This document shows positions 22,831-34,712 of a DNA stretch of 64,000 bases, piece by piece; position 1 is the first letter of the stretch, and every line of letters begins with the position of its first letter. The translations under genes were made by a program, and so were the position numbers. The stretch lies in NCBI GenBank assembly GCA_019614645.1, contig JABWDB010000005.1, positions 10,076,001 through 10,140,000 on the forward strand, read 5' to 3'. The notes below the pieces were generated by a model, which was not told the DNA's origin, made no database searches, and worked only from the letters and a program-made list of their open reading frames with translations. Origin of the DNA: Stratiolaelaps scimitus (lineage: Eukaryota; Arthropoda; Arachnida; Mesostigmata; Laelapidae).

Positions 22831-23316
22831 TTGTGGGTTCTAGAGGCTCTGCAGAGCTCCTTACACTATGATATCATACTAGTGCCACCATATTTATTCT
22901 ATTATATATCCGTCTTCCCGCGAACAGAAGAACTAGACGAAATAGAATGGCTGGCTGCTCCGCTAGCAGAGGGGATTCACTCGGCTGACACCTCAAATGT
23001 GCGTGTGTTATATTACATCCGCCTGTTAGTACGCTTGCTTCTTCCCGCTTGTCCCTTTGTCTTTTCGTATGTTATTTCGGTAGCGGCAGCAGTAGCCACG
23101 TCTTCGCCGTTGGAAAAGAAAGGCCGTCAACTCTCGCGTCTCCTTCTTTCCCTCTTTTGCCAACGACTCTGCTAAAACATAACCCCAAAAAAAAAATATC
23201 CGCAAGGTCCAAATCCGCTCTTTATTAAGTCCTTCTCCAGTGTGAACCTCCTGCTGGGCGAGCGGTGGTCTCTGTTACCCTGACGGTTAGCAGACGAATC
23301 GCCGCTGCGGCTGATG

Positions 23317-23343
23317 CTGCTGCTGCTGCTGCTGCTGCTGCTG
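23317..23343. repeat. (CTG)9 microsatellite
   Basis: Nine perfect CTG units, equal to CAG on the minus strand, where one frame reads as poly-Gln. No exon evidence accompanies it. Confidence 0.95.
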
Positions 23344-23475
23344 GCTTTGGGTCGTGGACAGCTCGGCGACGGCGGCGGGGGCGACGTCCACTCGGGACGA
23401 CATCGTCACTCCGCGCGGTTGGTTGTCTAGTTGGTCGGGCGAACAGAACAGACCGGGGCGCCTGCCAGACTCTTG

Positions 23476-23503
<28 letters not shown>
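23476..23503. repeat. (TA)14 microsatellite
   Basis: A perfect 28-base TA run in otherwise GC-rich DNA. Confidence 0.95.
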
Positions 23504-23509
<6 letters not shown>

Positions 23510-24056
23510 CTGTCTATCCAGAGCCAGTCCACCGGACCGTCTCCGAATATCCTTCGTCGGCCGCTCCGGCCGCGGCGGTGACCCCTGCTCAGCTGATCTC
23601 TCTCTCTCCCTCTCCCTCTCTCTTTCTCTGTCACTGTTTCTCTTTGTTCTTCTTCTTCTGCTACTTTTTCCGCTACGCGTCTTCTCCCTATCATGTTGCC
23701 CCTAATCTCCCTTGCCCCGCGTTGCTTCCCGGCTGGTTCCTACCAACTGGTGACGGGTTGACTAGCCGTCGCCAACTCCGCTTACCGGCGGCCTACGGCT
23801 ACCAAAGCAGTAGGAGCAAACGTAGGCGAAGTCTTCGTTCGTTTGCTCTCCTACCCAGTCGGTCGGTCGTCCGTCCGTCCTCCATCGTTCCTAGGTTCGT
23901 TCGGCAGCGGAAAAGGCAGCGGAACGGGGCGGGAACACGAAAAAACGAATTGCGAAACGGTGGTAGCGGGGGCGTTGAGGTGGCCGATGGGAGCAGAGGG
24001 GACCGAATGCCGAAGCGCGCAGTAGGAGTGCCAAAGAGAAATCGAGAGAGAGCGCA

Positions 24057-24064
<8 letters not shown>

Positions 24065-24102
<38 letters not shown>
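24065..24102. repeat. (AG)19 microsatellite
   Basis: The longest AG run in the window, giving a spurious Arg/Glu repeat in a plus-strand frame. Confidence 0.95.
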
Positions 24103-24105
<3 letters not shown>

Positions 24106-25961
24106 CAGGTCGGCAGCGAGCACGACGGCTGTTTCGGGAAGGAACGAAGCCGTTCATAATAGCCTCAATGTGCTTGCTCACGTAGCGGTTCTGCAGCGTG
24201 TGTGGTGCTCCAGGAAGAACAAAACCGGTGTCAGTAGGTAGCCAGCTAGCGAGCTAGATTGGTGGAGTCGCGGGGCTCCCTGGCGGTGTTTGCGGGGGCG
24301 GTTCACCTTGTGGATGTTGGGCCAGGGCTGGCCGCAACAACATCTGTCTCCGGCACGACGCACACTAACACGACTGAGCCAGCCGTTAGCAGTGGTGGAG
24401 GTAGCAAGTGCCACCGAGCCAGCAGGTAACTAAGTAAGCTAGCGAAACTACTGCAGAAGCTGTAGGGCCAATGGCAGTTGGGAGAACACAATGGCCTTCC
24501 CGTGGGCGCCCGAGCGGCGGCTAGCGGCAGCAATAGCGGGGCAGCAGTAACCGGAGTTAGCTGTTTGACGGGTTGCAAAGCGAGGCCAACAGCAGCAGCA
24601 GCAGCAAAATAGCAGTTGCCGCTAGAGCGGCTGCCACCTGCCTCTAGTTATTTTAGATATAGCAGCATATCAATATATGAACATTAGTATATACACGTTT
24701 TCTGCCGGTGAAACTATTGTCGCCACGACTGACAGCTGCTGCAATGTGCTGCTACTGCGAAAGACGATGAGGGAAAATCGATGGTTGCGTGCTTTTTCTG
24801 TTCGATACTGCTACTGCTGCCGCCACCCACTGCCTGGTCTGTTCCTGTGAGGGCGTTCCGTTCCTGGTGCATTTGTTTGACCTGGCGGAGCTGGCGCGCT
24901 CAAGTCAAGGCGTCACATCCATTTATATTGGTGCTGCTACTGCTGCTGCTGCTGCTGATGTTGTCCTCGTCAATGTTGGAGTTGTTGCTGTTGTTGTTGT
25001 TGCTGTTGCTGGCGGCGCGAACAATGTATTTGGAAGGGCGCCATAAAGGCTTTGTCTGCCTTTGCGGGGTGTGCGTATTTGTTCGCCAAGAGGTGCACCG
25101 AACGACACGCGCACCGGCAACAGATATACGATGCCGCCGTGCGTTGGAGTCCCTTGCAATGGAGGCCGTTGCAGCGAGAGAACAGGCAGCACATACACAC
25201 ACACATATCTATATTCATATGTGTCCTTCTCGATTAATACCACTGCCGACCCCGACGACGGGGAGAACTGTCCACCGGTTCCACGGGTTCAATTCATTCG
25301 ATGTCGCAACACGTAAAATTCACTCTGGAACTAGTGAATGAGTGAGCAAACGAGCTCCGACATGGACGTGGACGCAGGGCACTGCGCGGGATCGACGACT
25401 GTGTCCCATCCGAATCGGAACTCGATTCACTGCGGAACTGTGAAAATGCGGGCAATTGCTTGGCCGGCTCATATTGCTTCGATAGTTGGCTGTACAGCCA
25501 CTGGCAGGTTTGCGGCCTACTGCAATGAACGATATGTCACATGTAGAATAGACTCGGGCATTATGCATACATAGCTGATGAGTGACGATATAGAGACATA
25601 TAATGACCGACAAACGCACAGGCGGACAAGCAAGCAGATGAACAGGGAAATACGCAGCGACCCTTCGGCCATCACTTCGGTCGATCTGTCACTTGTGCAC
25701 ACAGATACGGTATTCGATCGTGTTGCGCTATGAAATGAAGGCGCCTCTGAATATGTGAGCTATCACCTGTATCGTATCGTCATAGGCCAAACTTGACCCG
25801 GAGCACCCGACCAGAGTCGAGCCTTTCGTCGACGTGATGGTAATGATGAAGTGAGCTTGTGACGTGAACACCTATTCACCCTTCAGCCGCCTGTGCTGGC
25901 CGTGTTTGGTCTGCAATAAGTAATTATTTTTCGCAGAAACGCGTCGACGCTGGTGTACAAT

Positions 25962-26000
25962 CAACAACAACAACAACAACAACAGCAACAACAACAACAA
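25962..26000. repeat. (CAA)13 with one CAG interruption
   Basis: Thirteen triplets of CAA with a single CAG at the eighth unit. On the minus strand it creates a long Leu run inside a 120-codon frame (25872-26234), which would otherwise resemble a membrane protein. Confidence 0.95.
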
Positions 26001-26348
26001 AATTCCATGGAAGAAGGGGCGAAAGAGAGGCATTTGCATTTTTCTGTCTGCCTCGGGACGAATCAATGACAGCTGGTGACTCAAGCACCGGATGGCGAGC
26101 GCCGAGGACGAAGCCGTCGCGGGGAACACTTCGTTGTGATGAGTCTGTTTACCAGCTGCCCTGAGTAAGCCATGAGCTGCAACCAGGCCACCGTACCGAG
26201 GCGAGACTTTATACGCAGAGGTGAAAGACACCACCGATTGAGTCTCGTGAGTGACCCGTTGTGTCTACCTATCTGTACGATTGGTAACCGGTAGGGCGCT
26301 TCGAGTCGAGAACAGCTAACTAGCTAACCTGTCCTTCAAAATGTACAG

Positions 26349-26481
26349 GCAGAGTTTCCTCTGGCATTCAGATATTAAATCATGTACACACAATAGAATG
26401 AATGGTAGCGAAGATCGCGATCTTCATTCAAAGCTAGCACACCTGCGTTTCTTGCCCTTGCTGATGGATGCCCTGTGCGAA
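26349..26481 (+). CDS. Candidate exon, 133 bases
   Basis: A CTAAC branch-point match and CCTGTCCTTC lead to an AG at 26347-26348. The open frame enters in phase 2, and the segment ends in GAA|GTGAGG, a fair donor in phase 0. The same frame also begins with an ATG at 26341 (A at -3) and would run 60 codons to TAG if unspliced. The peptide mixes acidic, basic and Leu residues (a SEDRDLHSK stretch near the middle, then FLPLLMDAL). A perfect 16-base palindrome lies inside it. No family is recognised. Confidence 0.2.
26410..26425. repeat. Perfect 16-base palindrome
   Basis: GAAGATCGCGATCTTC is fully self-complementary. It lies within the candidate exon at 26349. Confidence 0.85.
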
Positions 26482-26603
26482 GTGAGGACCTCCGACTGCA
26501 CGACAGACACCAACATTCAGTAGTAGTTCCTTACGACTTTTCGCTAGCGGAGGGAACTATGATATTCTCAGCTTGAACTGCGACTCAAAGCAAAGAAGAT
26601 TAG

Positions 26604-26798
26604 TTGAAATGGCCATTCGAGGCGAATAGTTCCTATCTAACAATCACCCGTCGGGTCCTCAATCACTTAGTGAGCTTGGCGCTGCCTCAAACCGTCCGGA
26701 TCGACCTTTGGGCGTTCACGGCTAAATTTTATGGTCGTTGCTTTCGCAGCGTTAATGATCAGTTCATTGCTAGAAACATACTCTTAACGTGTCACTAG
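26604..26798 (+). CDS. Weak open segment, 64 codons
   Basis: A 64-codon open segment without an ATG start ends in TAG at 26796-26798. Composition is ordinary and mixed. No strong acceptor was seen upstream, and a minus-strand frame overlaps its end. It is recorded because it lies 120 bases after the candidate exon at 26349. Confidence 0.08.
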   Translation: MKWPFEANSSYLTITRRVLNHLVSLALPQTVRIDLWAFTAKFYGRCFRSVNDQFIARNILLTCH

Positions 26799-26819
26799 TG
26801 CTTGCTGGGATTGGAAACG

Positions 26820-28070
26820 ACTTCTCGAGAATAACACTAGACTGTCCGCATATCGACGTGCACTGACGTCTGTGTGGCGTCTCCCGATAACGAATGTGAT
26901 GTCTGATATCAATACAGAATATATAATAGAGGGCTTAGATTGTCGTCCTCGGCGATCCCCGCAGTCTGCAAGGTGGGTCCATGTTGGGCTGCTCTGTCGT
27001 CTCACAATTGCTCGCTCCCTCATGGAGTATGCTTGTCAGCAACTACAGCACCGCCAGAGGTACTCCTGCTTGATCAACTTCTTTGTACTCTGATCTGTCG
27101 TGAGGCAATGTCAAACGCAGGTATAAAATCAAGGAATGCTGCAACGTTCCTCGATATTAAAACAAACCACAGCGAGCGAAGAGTCTGAATGAGACACCAT
27201 AACAAAATTCAAACTCCGCAAGATTCAATCAAGAGCAAGAACAGCAGAGGTAAACACCTGATAAGAACTGTTCCGGGCAGGTCCAGTAGACGGTGATGGC
27301 ATGCGCCATCGTTCATTACTCGTAGCATTCGTGCACGCTTTCATATTCGAGCTTCATCTAGTAAGCAGGTGGGCAAGATTGTAGGCTTTTTTCGTTCGCT
27401 TTAGTGCATTTCTAGTAATCTACAGCAAACGCTCGCTGACGATGGGGAAAAAGGCCACTTTGGTTCTGATACGAACCAAAGTAAATGGTTCTTGCTAAGT
27501 ATAGAACAAGTTTACGATGGCTACAATTTGCATCTAACTACCGTAGCTCAACTGCTCAGCGCTGCCAACTCCTGCCGAGGTAGAATTCTCCGTGCGTCGG
27601 CCGTGTTACACTTAAGCCTGCTTCGAGCGGGTAGAGACCGTCTTCTCGCTGCCTTGGTGTAGAGAGCCTTCAAAATATAGGAGTAGACCAGTTGTCCTGA
27701 CTATGCTGAACGAAAAAGTGCAAAAGATAACATGGTTGAAATGGCGCTTATTCTTAAGGAAAATTTCCTTGTTTTAACTATGAGCGGATATCAGCCTACG
27801 TTTGAACAAGATACAGATCATGACCCCTGGTCAGCGTTCTTAAGTACGAGGTAATCCGACCGTGGCAGACCATAGAGCGATGGTAGTGTGGCCCAGCTCT
27901 CTGCTCTGAGGAGTCTGCGGGTTCCAAAACCACTTAGAGCTGACGACACACAGGCATCAGCTCACGGATACATAGCCGCCTACGCATTAATTAAGGCCCT
28001 CTCTCTCTCGCTGCCTCACAATGGATTACGCATTCTCAAGATGTGGTTACGCAGTTTCGACAGCCGTGGG
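26820..28070. other. Moderate-GC stretch without a supported gene
   Basis: Short frames occur on both strands. A TATAAAA-like site lies near 27122 with no start codon in a good position. A GGG|GTGAGTC donor-like site lies at 28069-28075 and could close a small plus-strand exon after the pyrimidine tract near 27998-28018, but no frame continues cleanly to the next candidate. Confidence 0.35.
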
Positions 28071-28180
28071 GGTGAGTCCGGCTCTATTCACTCCTCCCGT
28101 TACACATTCAGACGTACACATATAGTCTGTCTCACACATACTGCGAAGGTTCGTTCACTTCTACTTAGCACAATCTGCAG

Positions 28181-28448
28181 CGTTAACTGGGCGTGCGCAT
28201 ACGCACCATGCGCCTCGTGTCTTGAACAATGGCGCAGATCGTAATGCTACACAATGGCGTTCCGTATGAACAACGGGAACGTAAGCGGGCTTGTATTCCA
28301 AGGGGAGTCCATTGCAAATGTGTATAGAATTACAGCATTGGAGCCGTACGCGCAGCACAAGGGATCATATTATTGTACAAGTAATAACAAAATTACAGGG
28401 CACCTTTCAATTCCTAGTTCTTTTAGATCTACATTATATGTTGGCTAA
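28181..28448 (+). CDS. Candidate 3'-terminal coding segment, vaguely Ig-like
   Basis: An acceptor-like CACAATCTGCAG ends at 28180. From ATG 28254 a 64-codon frame runs to TAA at 28446-28448, overlapping AATAAA. Residues about 20-45 (YRITALEP, then KGSYYC, then NN) recall the E and F strands of an immunoglobulin fold, where a G-x-Y-x-C motif precedes the cysteine, but the spacing is two residues longer than usual. Upstream parts that could complete a domain lie in the other two frames, separated by stops. If it is an Ig domain, it is broken. Family assignment is tentative. Confidence 0.25.
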
Positions 28449-28501
28449 ATAAAGCCTCCCCCCCTGCTAAAGGGTGTGTCAATAATAAATAAAATAATAA
28501 A
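28448..28501 (+). terminator. Poly(A) signal cluster
   Basis: AATAAA at 28448-28453 is followed about 20 bases later by GGGTGTGTC, a GU-rich downstream element. More AATAAA copies follow at 28484, 28488 and 28496. This is the best 3'-end signal in the window. Confidence 0.4.
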
Positions 28502-30200
28502 TGTAACTTCGTATACAATATAAATAGGGCGTTGTTCTATTTTTATATTTAATTCTACCAGTAAAGAAGTAATTCATAAAACAGTGAATACCGATGCAGT
28601 GAAAAGCGATAAAACGAATGGAGAATTCTAAGAAATAGGAAATGAAATGGCGCTTCGTGTGTTACAACTAGGCTTCATTTATGCTAAAAGCCTTTCCTTA
28701 AGAACCGGTACATTGTAGAGGCATTGAGCTGGCGAGCCCAGGGGGATCTATCGCATCCCCGTTGTCGCTTCCCCTATTTGTTGGCTAGTTACAATAGTAA
28801 GTTGCTGGGCGATTTTAGCGAGCAGGTACAACGGTGCCATCACGATAGGTACGACGTTTGGTAACAAGCAAAGGCTTGCTTCGACAACTTTGGTACGAAT
28901 CATATCGTTTCTGAATAGCAACACTAACATGAAATAGAGGAGGTTGTGACTATGACCGCGCACGGGTTGGGTGCATAGCTGTTTCCAACATAGACACAGG
29001 ACACACTAGGCCACTCAGCAAGTTTGATTCCTGGCCGACGGCGGCTGTCGAGGTCGCAGGTGGTTCCGAAGGTAGGGATGGATGGGCTCAGAGATCAAAG
29101 CTCTTTGTGATTGCTCCTTTGGGTAGGCCCGGCCGACCGGTGGGCCAAGCCAGCTGGTCAGAGTTGAGTCGGGACAGATCAACTCAGCGTATCATTACGT
29201 ACAGACGTTCCATAAGAAGCAAATCAATTGCTTGTAAACCTTATCACCGCCGTATGGAAATTGATGTCCAGACCCACTCACAGTACAACGATGAGTGTGC
29301 GGGCCGCACTACATCGGGCTTAATGATGTTAGTTCATAATAATAATAGTTCAGCTGGGTGAACGTCGTCACCGTTCCATGGGTTGGCCCCTTCACAAACT
29401 TCGACTCGAAATTTACCATAGACCAAAAACGCGAAGCTCTATTCAATCCACAGTCGAGATGAGATAGTGTATTGTCGCTATATATAAGGCGGCTACGTTA
29501 ACAATCGTAATCTTGTTTCATTTGTGTGAACGGGACAAATTCTGATCGAAATGAACTTGCGCTCTCATGCCGCACGACCGATGCGTGCTGGGCTACTGGG
29601 TAATTCAGATGTGTCCGTCTAAGCACGTACGTAATTTCACATCATTGCCTTTGCTCGCCGTGAACGTGTCACCAAGCTATATGTCGTTCCTTTGTGCGCC
29701 TCGCCACTTGACGTTCGACCACGTTCTCCAAGCGGTGGACGTCCGTTTGAAACTAGCCGATTGTAAACGCTGATTATTAGACACTTGCTTCTACCTCGTT
29801 GTCTATGCCGATGTCCTGTTGTATGTGGCGCACGGCATTGTGCACCGATAATGGCACGTGTTTTCTACCATTCGCTCCTATACCGGGCACCCTGCGCCCG
29901 CGATGGTGAGAGCGCCGGCTGTTCGCCGGCAGCGCCCGTGTGGACCCAGTTCGGATCATGCTTCAGCTGCTGCTTTGGGCTGCCACCGCTGTGTGATCGA
30001 ATCGGAGAGAGAGGAAAATGGACGACGGCCGCCGATCGCTTCCCCTGCCTGAAACAGGGGAGGCCTAGAAACGAAAAGAGAAGAGGTGAAGCATTTTGGC
30101 TTCGGGCGTCGGAAGCGCCGTGGGGCGATTGTAAGTTCCCGAGGAAAAAAAGTCGAGGCACTTCACTCACTGCTGCCGGGGTCCAGAGGCTGGCGACCTA
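28502..30200. other. Stretch without a supported gene
   Basis: AT-rich to about 29.4 kb, then GC-rich. Short frames occur on both strands. Nothing has both splice signals and an unambiguous frame. Confidence 0.4.
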
Positions 30201-30222
30201 CTATTATAGATCGCGCTGCACG

Positions 30223-30233
30223 ATGCCGGACAA
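30223..30233 (+). CDS. Very weak first-exon candidate
   Basis: An ATG (A at -3) is followed after 11 coding bases by ACAA|GTAAGTC, a good donor hexamer with a suboptimal -1 base. A TATTATAG lies 20 bases upstream, too close to serve as a normal TATA box. It is recorded only because the donor is strong. Confidence 0.08.
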
Positions 30234-30239
30234 GTAAGT

Positions 30240-33200
30240 CTCGCTTGCACCAACATCACCAGCCGCAGCGGCATCAGGAGCAATAACGTTGTTGGTAGTA
30301 GTAGTTGTAGTGGTAGTAGCCAGATCCCCCCACGCTCTCTGCTGGTAGTGCCCACCCCGCTTTCAGCCTCTACTACCAAAGAGGCTCGCCAACGCTGCAG
30401 AAGCTGTGGTGGCGTTGGCTGTGGCCAGGGCGCGACACGGGGTGGCAGGGGTTCCTGGGTTCAGTCCGGCAACCCCTCGCACGCCGTGCTACTCCTCCCT
30501 TACCGGGTTCGCTCGTAGCAGCCAGCGCGACCAGAGAGTCTAACCGAGCGACCGACCGGCCAACGGGCCGACTAACGCGATACGGGGGCTCTGGTGGGGT
30601 CTGAACGAAAGGGATCTGCAGGCTTGCTTGCTGGCTAGGTGGCTGGATGGTCGCCGCCGTGGTTGGGTCGCTCGCTTGCTTCGTTCCGTCCTGCCGTTCG
30701 TCCGTCGGGATATCCGATGTCTCGCAATGGAGGAGGCTACGGTTGCTGCTGCTGCTGCAGTCGCCGCCACCGCCGCCGCTGCCGTTGGCTAACCCGGCAA
30801 CCCGCCAACGGTCCAACCTCCAACCGGCGAAAGCAGTGGCGTAGGTTGGTTCGGCGGAGCGCGGACGTGCGCGGCACGCCGAGCAGCCACTTCCGAACGC
30901 TCCCGGACCCGAACCTCAGCCGGCTAGGGTCGTTCCCAGATCCGTTTCTCTACTGCAGCTTGCCTGTATTCGCCCGCTACGCCAGTGCCGTCATCGCGCC
31001 CAACGCCCGCAGTGCGGATGGAAGAGGAGGCACATCTAAGGAAAAAGAGCGGCGGGGGTTGTTTGGGCGGCTGGAGGGGTAGTTGGTTGGTTGGTTGCTC
31101 TGCACAGCTCGGGGGGTGGTCGGTCTGCACAGCCCCATAGCGGCTGACTCGGTTGGTGCCGCTGCTGCAGCTGTAAGGAAGCTGCCAAAATAGGGAAGGA
31201 GTAGGGCAAGCCCCCTATCAAGCCTCTGGCGGTTGCAGTTTCAGTAGCAGCAGCAGCAGTCGACCCTTTTATCCTTACGGCCTCTCTTAGCGCATCGAGC
31301 CCCCACACCCAAGCCCGCGCACCTCCACCCGGCGGAATTCCTCTACGCTGGTTTCTTCAACGCGGCCTTCCAGTTTCTCCAAGTGGCAAATGCCTCTCAC
31401 ACGGATTTATGCACATAATATAATCGTAATGCAACGCGCTACTCTCGCCGCCCGCCCCCTTTACGGAGCAGTAGCAGCAGTAACGCCACCACCGAGCCGA
31501 CGAAAACAATGGTAACAACAACAATGACATCCACGGTGACGGCGTCAGGAACTCCATCTAGACGAAGTAGTATGGGACCCCCTTCTGCCTGTGTACCTTT
31601 GGGGCTCCTTTTTTCTCACTCTCCTTCTTCTCTGAAAGGACAGACAGAAAGATAGAGAGATAGGGGTGACGTGCAGAGAAAACGCTTAATGCGTCATTAG
31701 TTAATCTCGGTTGGCGTTTGACCAGCGGCCAGCAGTAACTATTGGCCACTGACGGCAGTGAATGCCTTACATGTGTGCACATCTTCGGGTCGCATGGTCA
31801 CCCATTGGTGGGCGGGCGTTGATGTGCACACGTCCTTCGGATGCCTGCTCTCGCTGCACGCCATTGTAGTGGGCACACGCTGCGCAGAGAATACGAAGAA
31901 GAAAGCGATAGTTCTCTAAGTGGTTGTAATCAGTCGCAAAGTTTCGCAACTGCCGGTGCTGTTTAGGCACAACTTGTTGTGTAATTATCATCTAGACACG
32001 AGAAGATGACGGCAGCAGTGCAAACGGCGCCAGCTGACGAGGAACGCTAAGCATAGAAATTGAGGGTGGGGAAATACGGACGGTCTATAGAATGATATGA
32101 AGTGTCGCGGTGGTGCCGTTGGTTGCCCACTCGCGCCAGGGTCGCAATGGTGAATGGCGGCGCTTTCTAGGTTCGGGGAATTCTAGATTAAGAATAATGA
32201 GAATTTGTACACCGCACAGATTTGTAATGGTGGTACCAGCAGCAGCAGCAGCAGCAACAGCGGCAGCGGCCACCGCGTGGGATGGGATGATTAAGTGAGA
32301 TAATATACACGCCGTCGAGGCAAGAGACACCGCACCGATGGTATTTCGGTGTCGTCGGTATGGCCTCGCGACTCAGCCACCAGCCACCACTGGGTGTTCG
32401 GCGGCTACGGGCTGGTTGTAGAGTGGCGTAAGGGGGCAGAGAAAGAGGACAGCGTGAGTCGCTGCTTCTTCAATGACAACGCAACCGCCTAAGCGCTTAC
32501 TGTGCTCATAGATGCACTGCACTCATAACAGCCGTCAGTAGCCGTTAGCGGCAGTGTACACAACGGTATAACCGCCGCTACCCAACATTAGTGAGCGTAT
32601 GCATACACGCACGGACATGCACATACACACGTCCACAAACAGCGGTACACGAGAAGACAAGCCTCATCGTGACACCGGCGCTGTATGCCGCCATACGTAC
32701 AATAATAGTAATAGTGGCTGTAGTGCTGCAGGTAGCAGTAATACCACAGTTGTAGTGTAGTGGCAGTGCTGGTAGGTAGCGGTCTGTCGTTGTTGTTGTT
32801 GTTGTTGTTGTCTGTTGTTGTGTAGTCGTCGACTGAAACTACCACAACGCGCTACATTCAACTTAAACGAAACAGCACTGCGCCAGCCGGCGAAGCCGAC
32901 ACCCCCACCCATCTCGGCAGCTCTGTCGAGCGAGCAGGCAAGGGAATGTTTGCGCACATTGCAACTCGGCGTTCCCGTCTTACGCACGTTCAGGGTATCT
33001 CCGTCTCCTGCCAACGTCCCCGCCCTTCGACCTAGGTTGCCGGGTCGGCGTTCTAAGTTCGCCCCTGTTCTTCAGACCGCCTCAGGTCGCTTCTTGCGTT
33101 TCGGGATAGTGAAGGCGCTGCTGCTGCTGCTGCTTGTGCTCCTCTCAATCTGAATTGGAAGCTGGTGCTTCTCCACCCCCGGCCTCCCTAGCTACCGCTC

Positions 33201-33490
33201 TTCTGCTCAATGTGCAGCCATGCATGCGCCTCTCCCGCCCGCGCTCGTTCCTCCGAGCTCAGTGGCACTCACTGTACCGCTGTGCTGTGCTGGATCGCAC
33301 CGTGGCGTACTTCTCTCTGCCGAGGCGCTCTGGCGCTCCGTGTGCTCCGGCGGGTTGCCGTGTTTCCGTGCGCACTGTCTACGTTTATTCTCCCACCCGT
33401 CGTCACCAACCCTGCCAATATCCGCAGCATCTGCGACCGCTCTGTCCTCATAGGCATACGATGCGTTGTATCGAAGAGAGGAGCACCTCA
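30240..33490. other. GC-rich block without a supported gene
   Basis: It contains GTT, CTG and GGTT repeats (31082, 32789, 33118) and several overlapping Arg/Pro/Ser-rich frames. The pyrimidine- and purine-rich runs match neither strand of a gene model. Confidence 0.45.
32789..32810. repeat. (GTT)7 microsatellite
   Basis: Seven GTT units plus G, equal to CAA on the minus strand and so the reverse of the repeat at 25962. Confidence 0.95.
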
Positions 33491-33495
33491 CTTAC

Positions 33496-33620
33496 CTCAA
33501 ACGAGGTCGCTTACAGGGGCTCCTCTGCCGATCGACTCCCGGTTGTACTTCTCTGGCAGGGCGTTTCCCTCTGTCGTGGTGAGGCCCCCGATGGGGCAGC
33601 AGGAGTTCCGGAAGAACACC
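33496..33620 (-). CDS. Weak minus-strand exon candidate with strong donor
   Basis: TTTGAG|GTAAGTGAGG at 33496 is one of the best minus-strand donors in the window. One frame is open through the 125 bases upstream to an AG in GCTCCCAG. The pyrimidine tract before that AG is poor. The peptide is Pro/Arg-rich. A 100-codon frame in another phase ends at TGA one base before the donor. Confidence 0.12.
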
Positions 33621-34628
33621 CTGGGAGCTTCAATCGGCGGGCTTCGCGACGCGCAAGCACTGTAGATGGGACGCGGGGTGGCTGGCCGGCCCTGCCCTTT
33701 AAAACCGTTGTGGCTGATTGGCAGATACGAGATGAAATTCGCCATTCGTGCTGCCAGCATCAGCAGTAGCAGCAGTCGACGCCGACACCTCCCGCCCATC
33801 TCAGCGATTAGAAGGGTATGGACGCAGCAGTGTATACTGCAAATGAACGGACGGTTGGTTGGTCTACTATGCCACAGAACGGGTTCAGACCCTTGGTCCT
33901 CCTCCCGTTAAACAGGTGATAACAGCAATCACTGCACAGCCCCCACGTTTGCTGCGTACAGTAGGGAAATCGCGATGTGGAAAGAAATCCGGGGAGAAGG
34001 TGATTGGAGCAAACCTGTACCTATCTGGATCGCTGAGTATGTCAACATCGAAGGGGTTGCGTCAATTTTTTTTTGATTGAAGCGTTGCTGGCGACTGCTG
34101 GAAGCGTTGCTGGAAGCCATAAGTTGTGAAAAATAATTAAATGGCAAAAGTTGGCGCAATACAAATGGGAATATAAATAGCAGATGCGTTATACGCGCGG
34201 AGCAGACCTAGCATACGATTTGGATGCGATTGTGAATTTGCTGAGTTCGGCAGGACGCCAACGTCCGGTTCACTCCAGCACTAGAATTTCCTTATATGAC
34301 TGAGTATCTGACCGACGCTGTGCTCTATCCGAATCACGAGACGAAACCCACAACGCGTGTGTTAAAAGCGAGCACGAATAGATCGATAGTCCCCCTAATA
34401 GGTGGCTTCAACGAGTGGCTTGGGAATTCCATCGTTGTTCCCAATCTCTGACATCTAAAGGCTGATGAACTGGAGATCTCGTTTGCGTAGGACACTCAGG
34501 CTATAAAGAATTCGTAATATGTGAACACTTTTTCCTTACAAGATTCAACAGTTGAGTTGACCTGAGTACTGTTCTGCTGACTTCTGTTTGCGGGCTCATT
34601 CATATTGAGTTCACTTTCTGTTCATTAG

Positions 34629-34712
34629 GCATTTTATTACGTTGCGTCATGTTCCCACCGTGCGTAGACACAATGTAACAGTGGCACAATTTGTTATCGA
34701 GCAAAATACACG
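34629..34712 (+). CDS. Candidate exon, 84 bases
   Basis: A CTGAC branch-like site (34577-34581) and CACTTTCTGTTCATTAG lead to an 84-base segment ending in ACG|GTGGTA, a modest donor. The open frame enters with one leftover base and reads as ordinary mixed protein (HVPTVRRHNVTVAQF near the centre). Reading through the donor, it stops at 34738. Two other frames stop quickly. It is in an AT-rich island with no other call. No family is recognised. Confidence 0.18.

Larger units (their letters stand above)
22831..26340. other. GC-rich block dense in microsatellites; no supported gene
   Basis: It holds CTG, TA, AG, CA and CAA repeats at 23317, 23476, 24065, about 24935-25010, 25196 and 25962. Long frames (242 codons at 23431 and 186 codons at 24781) are runs of Tyr/Ile, Leu, Arg/Glu and His/Thr produced by those repeats. 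No splice-flanked non-repeat frame was found. Confidence 0.5.

Noticed and set aside
24781..25341. 186-codon plus frame with long Leu runs resembling a membrane protein
   Set aside because: The Leu runs are CTG/TTG triplet repeats, and three or more frames are open over the same bases.
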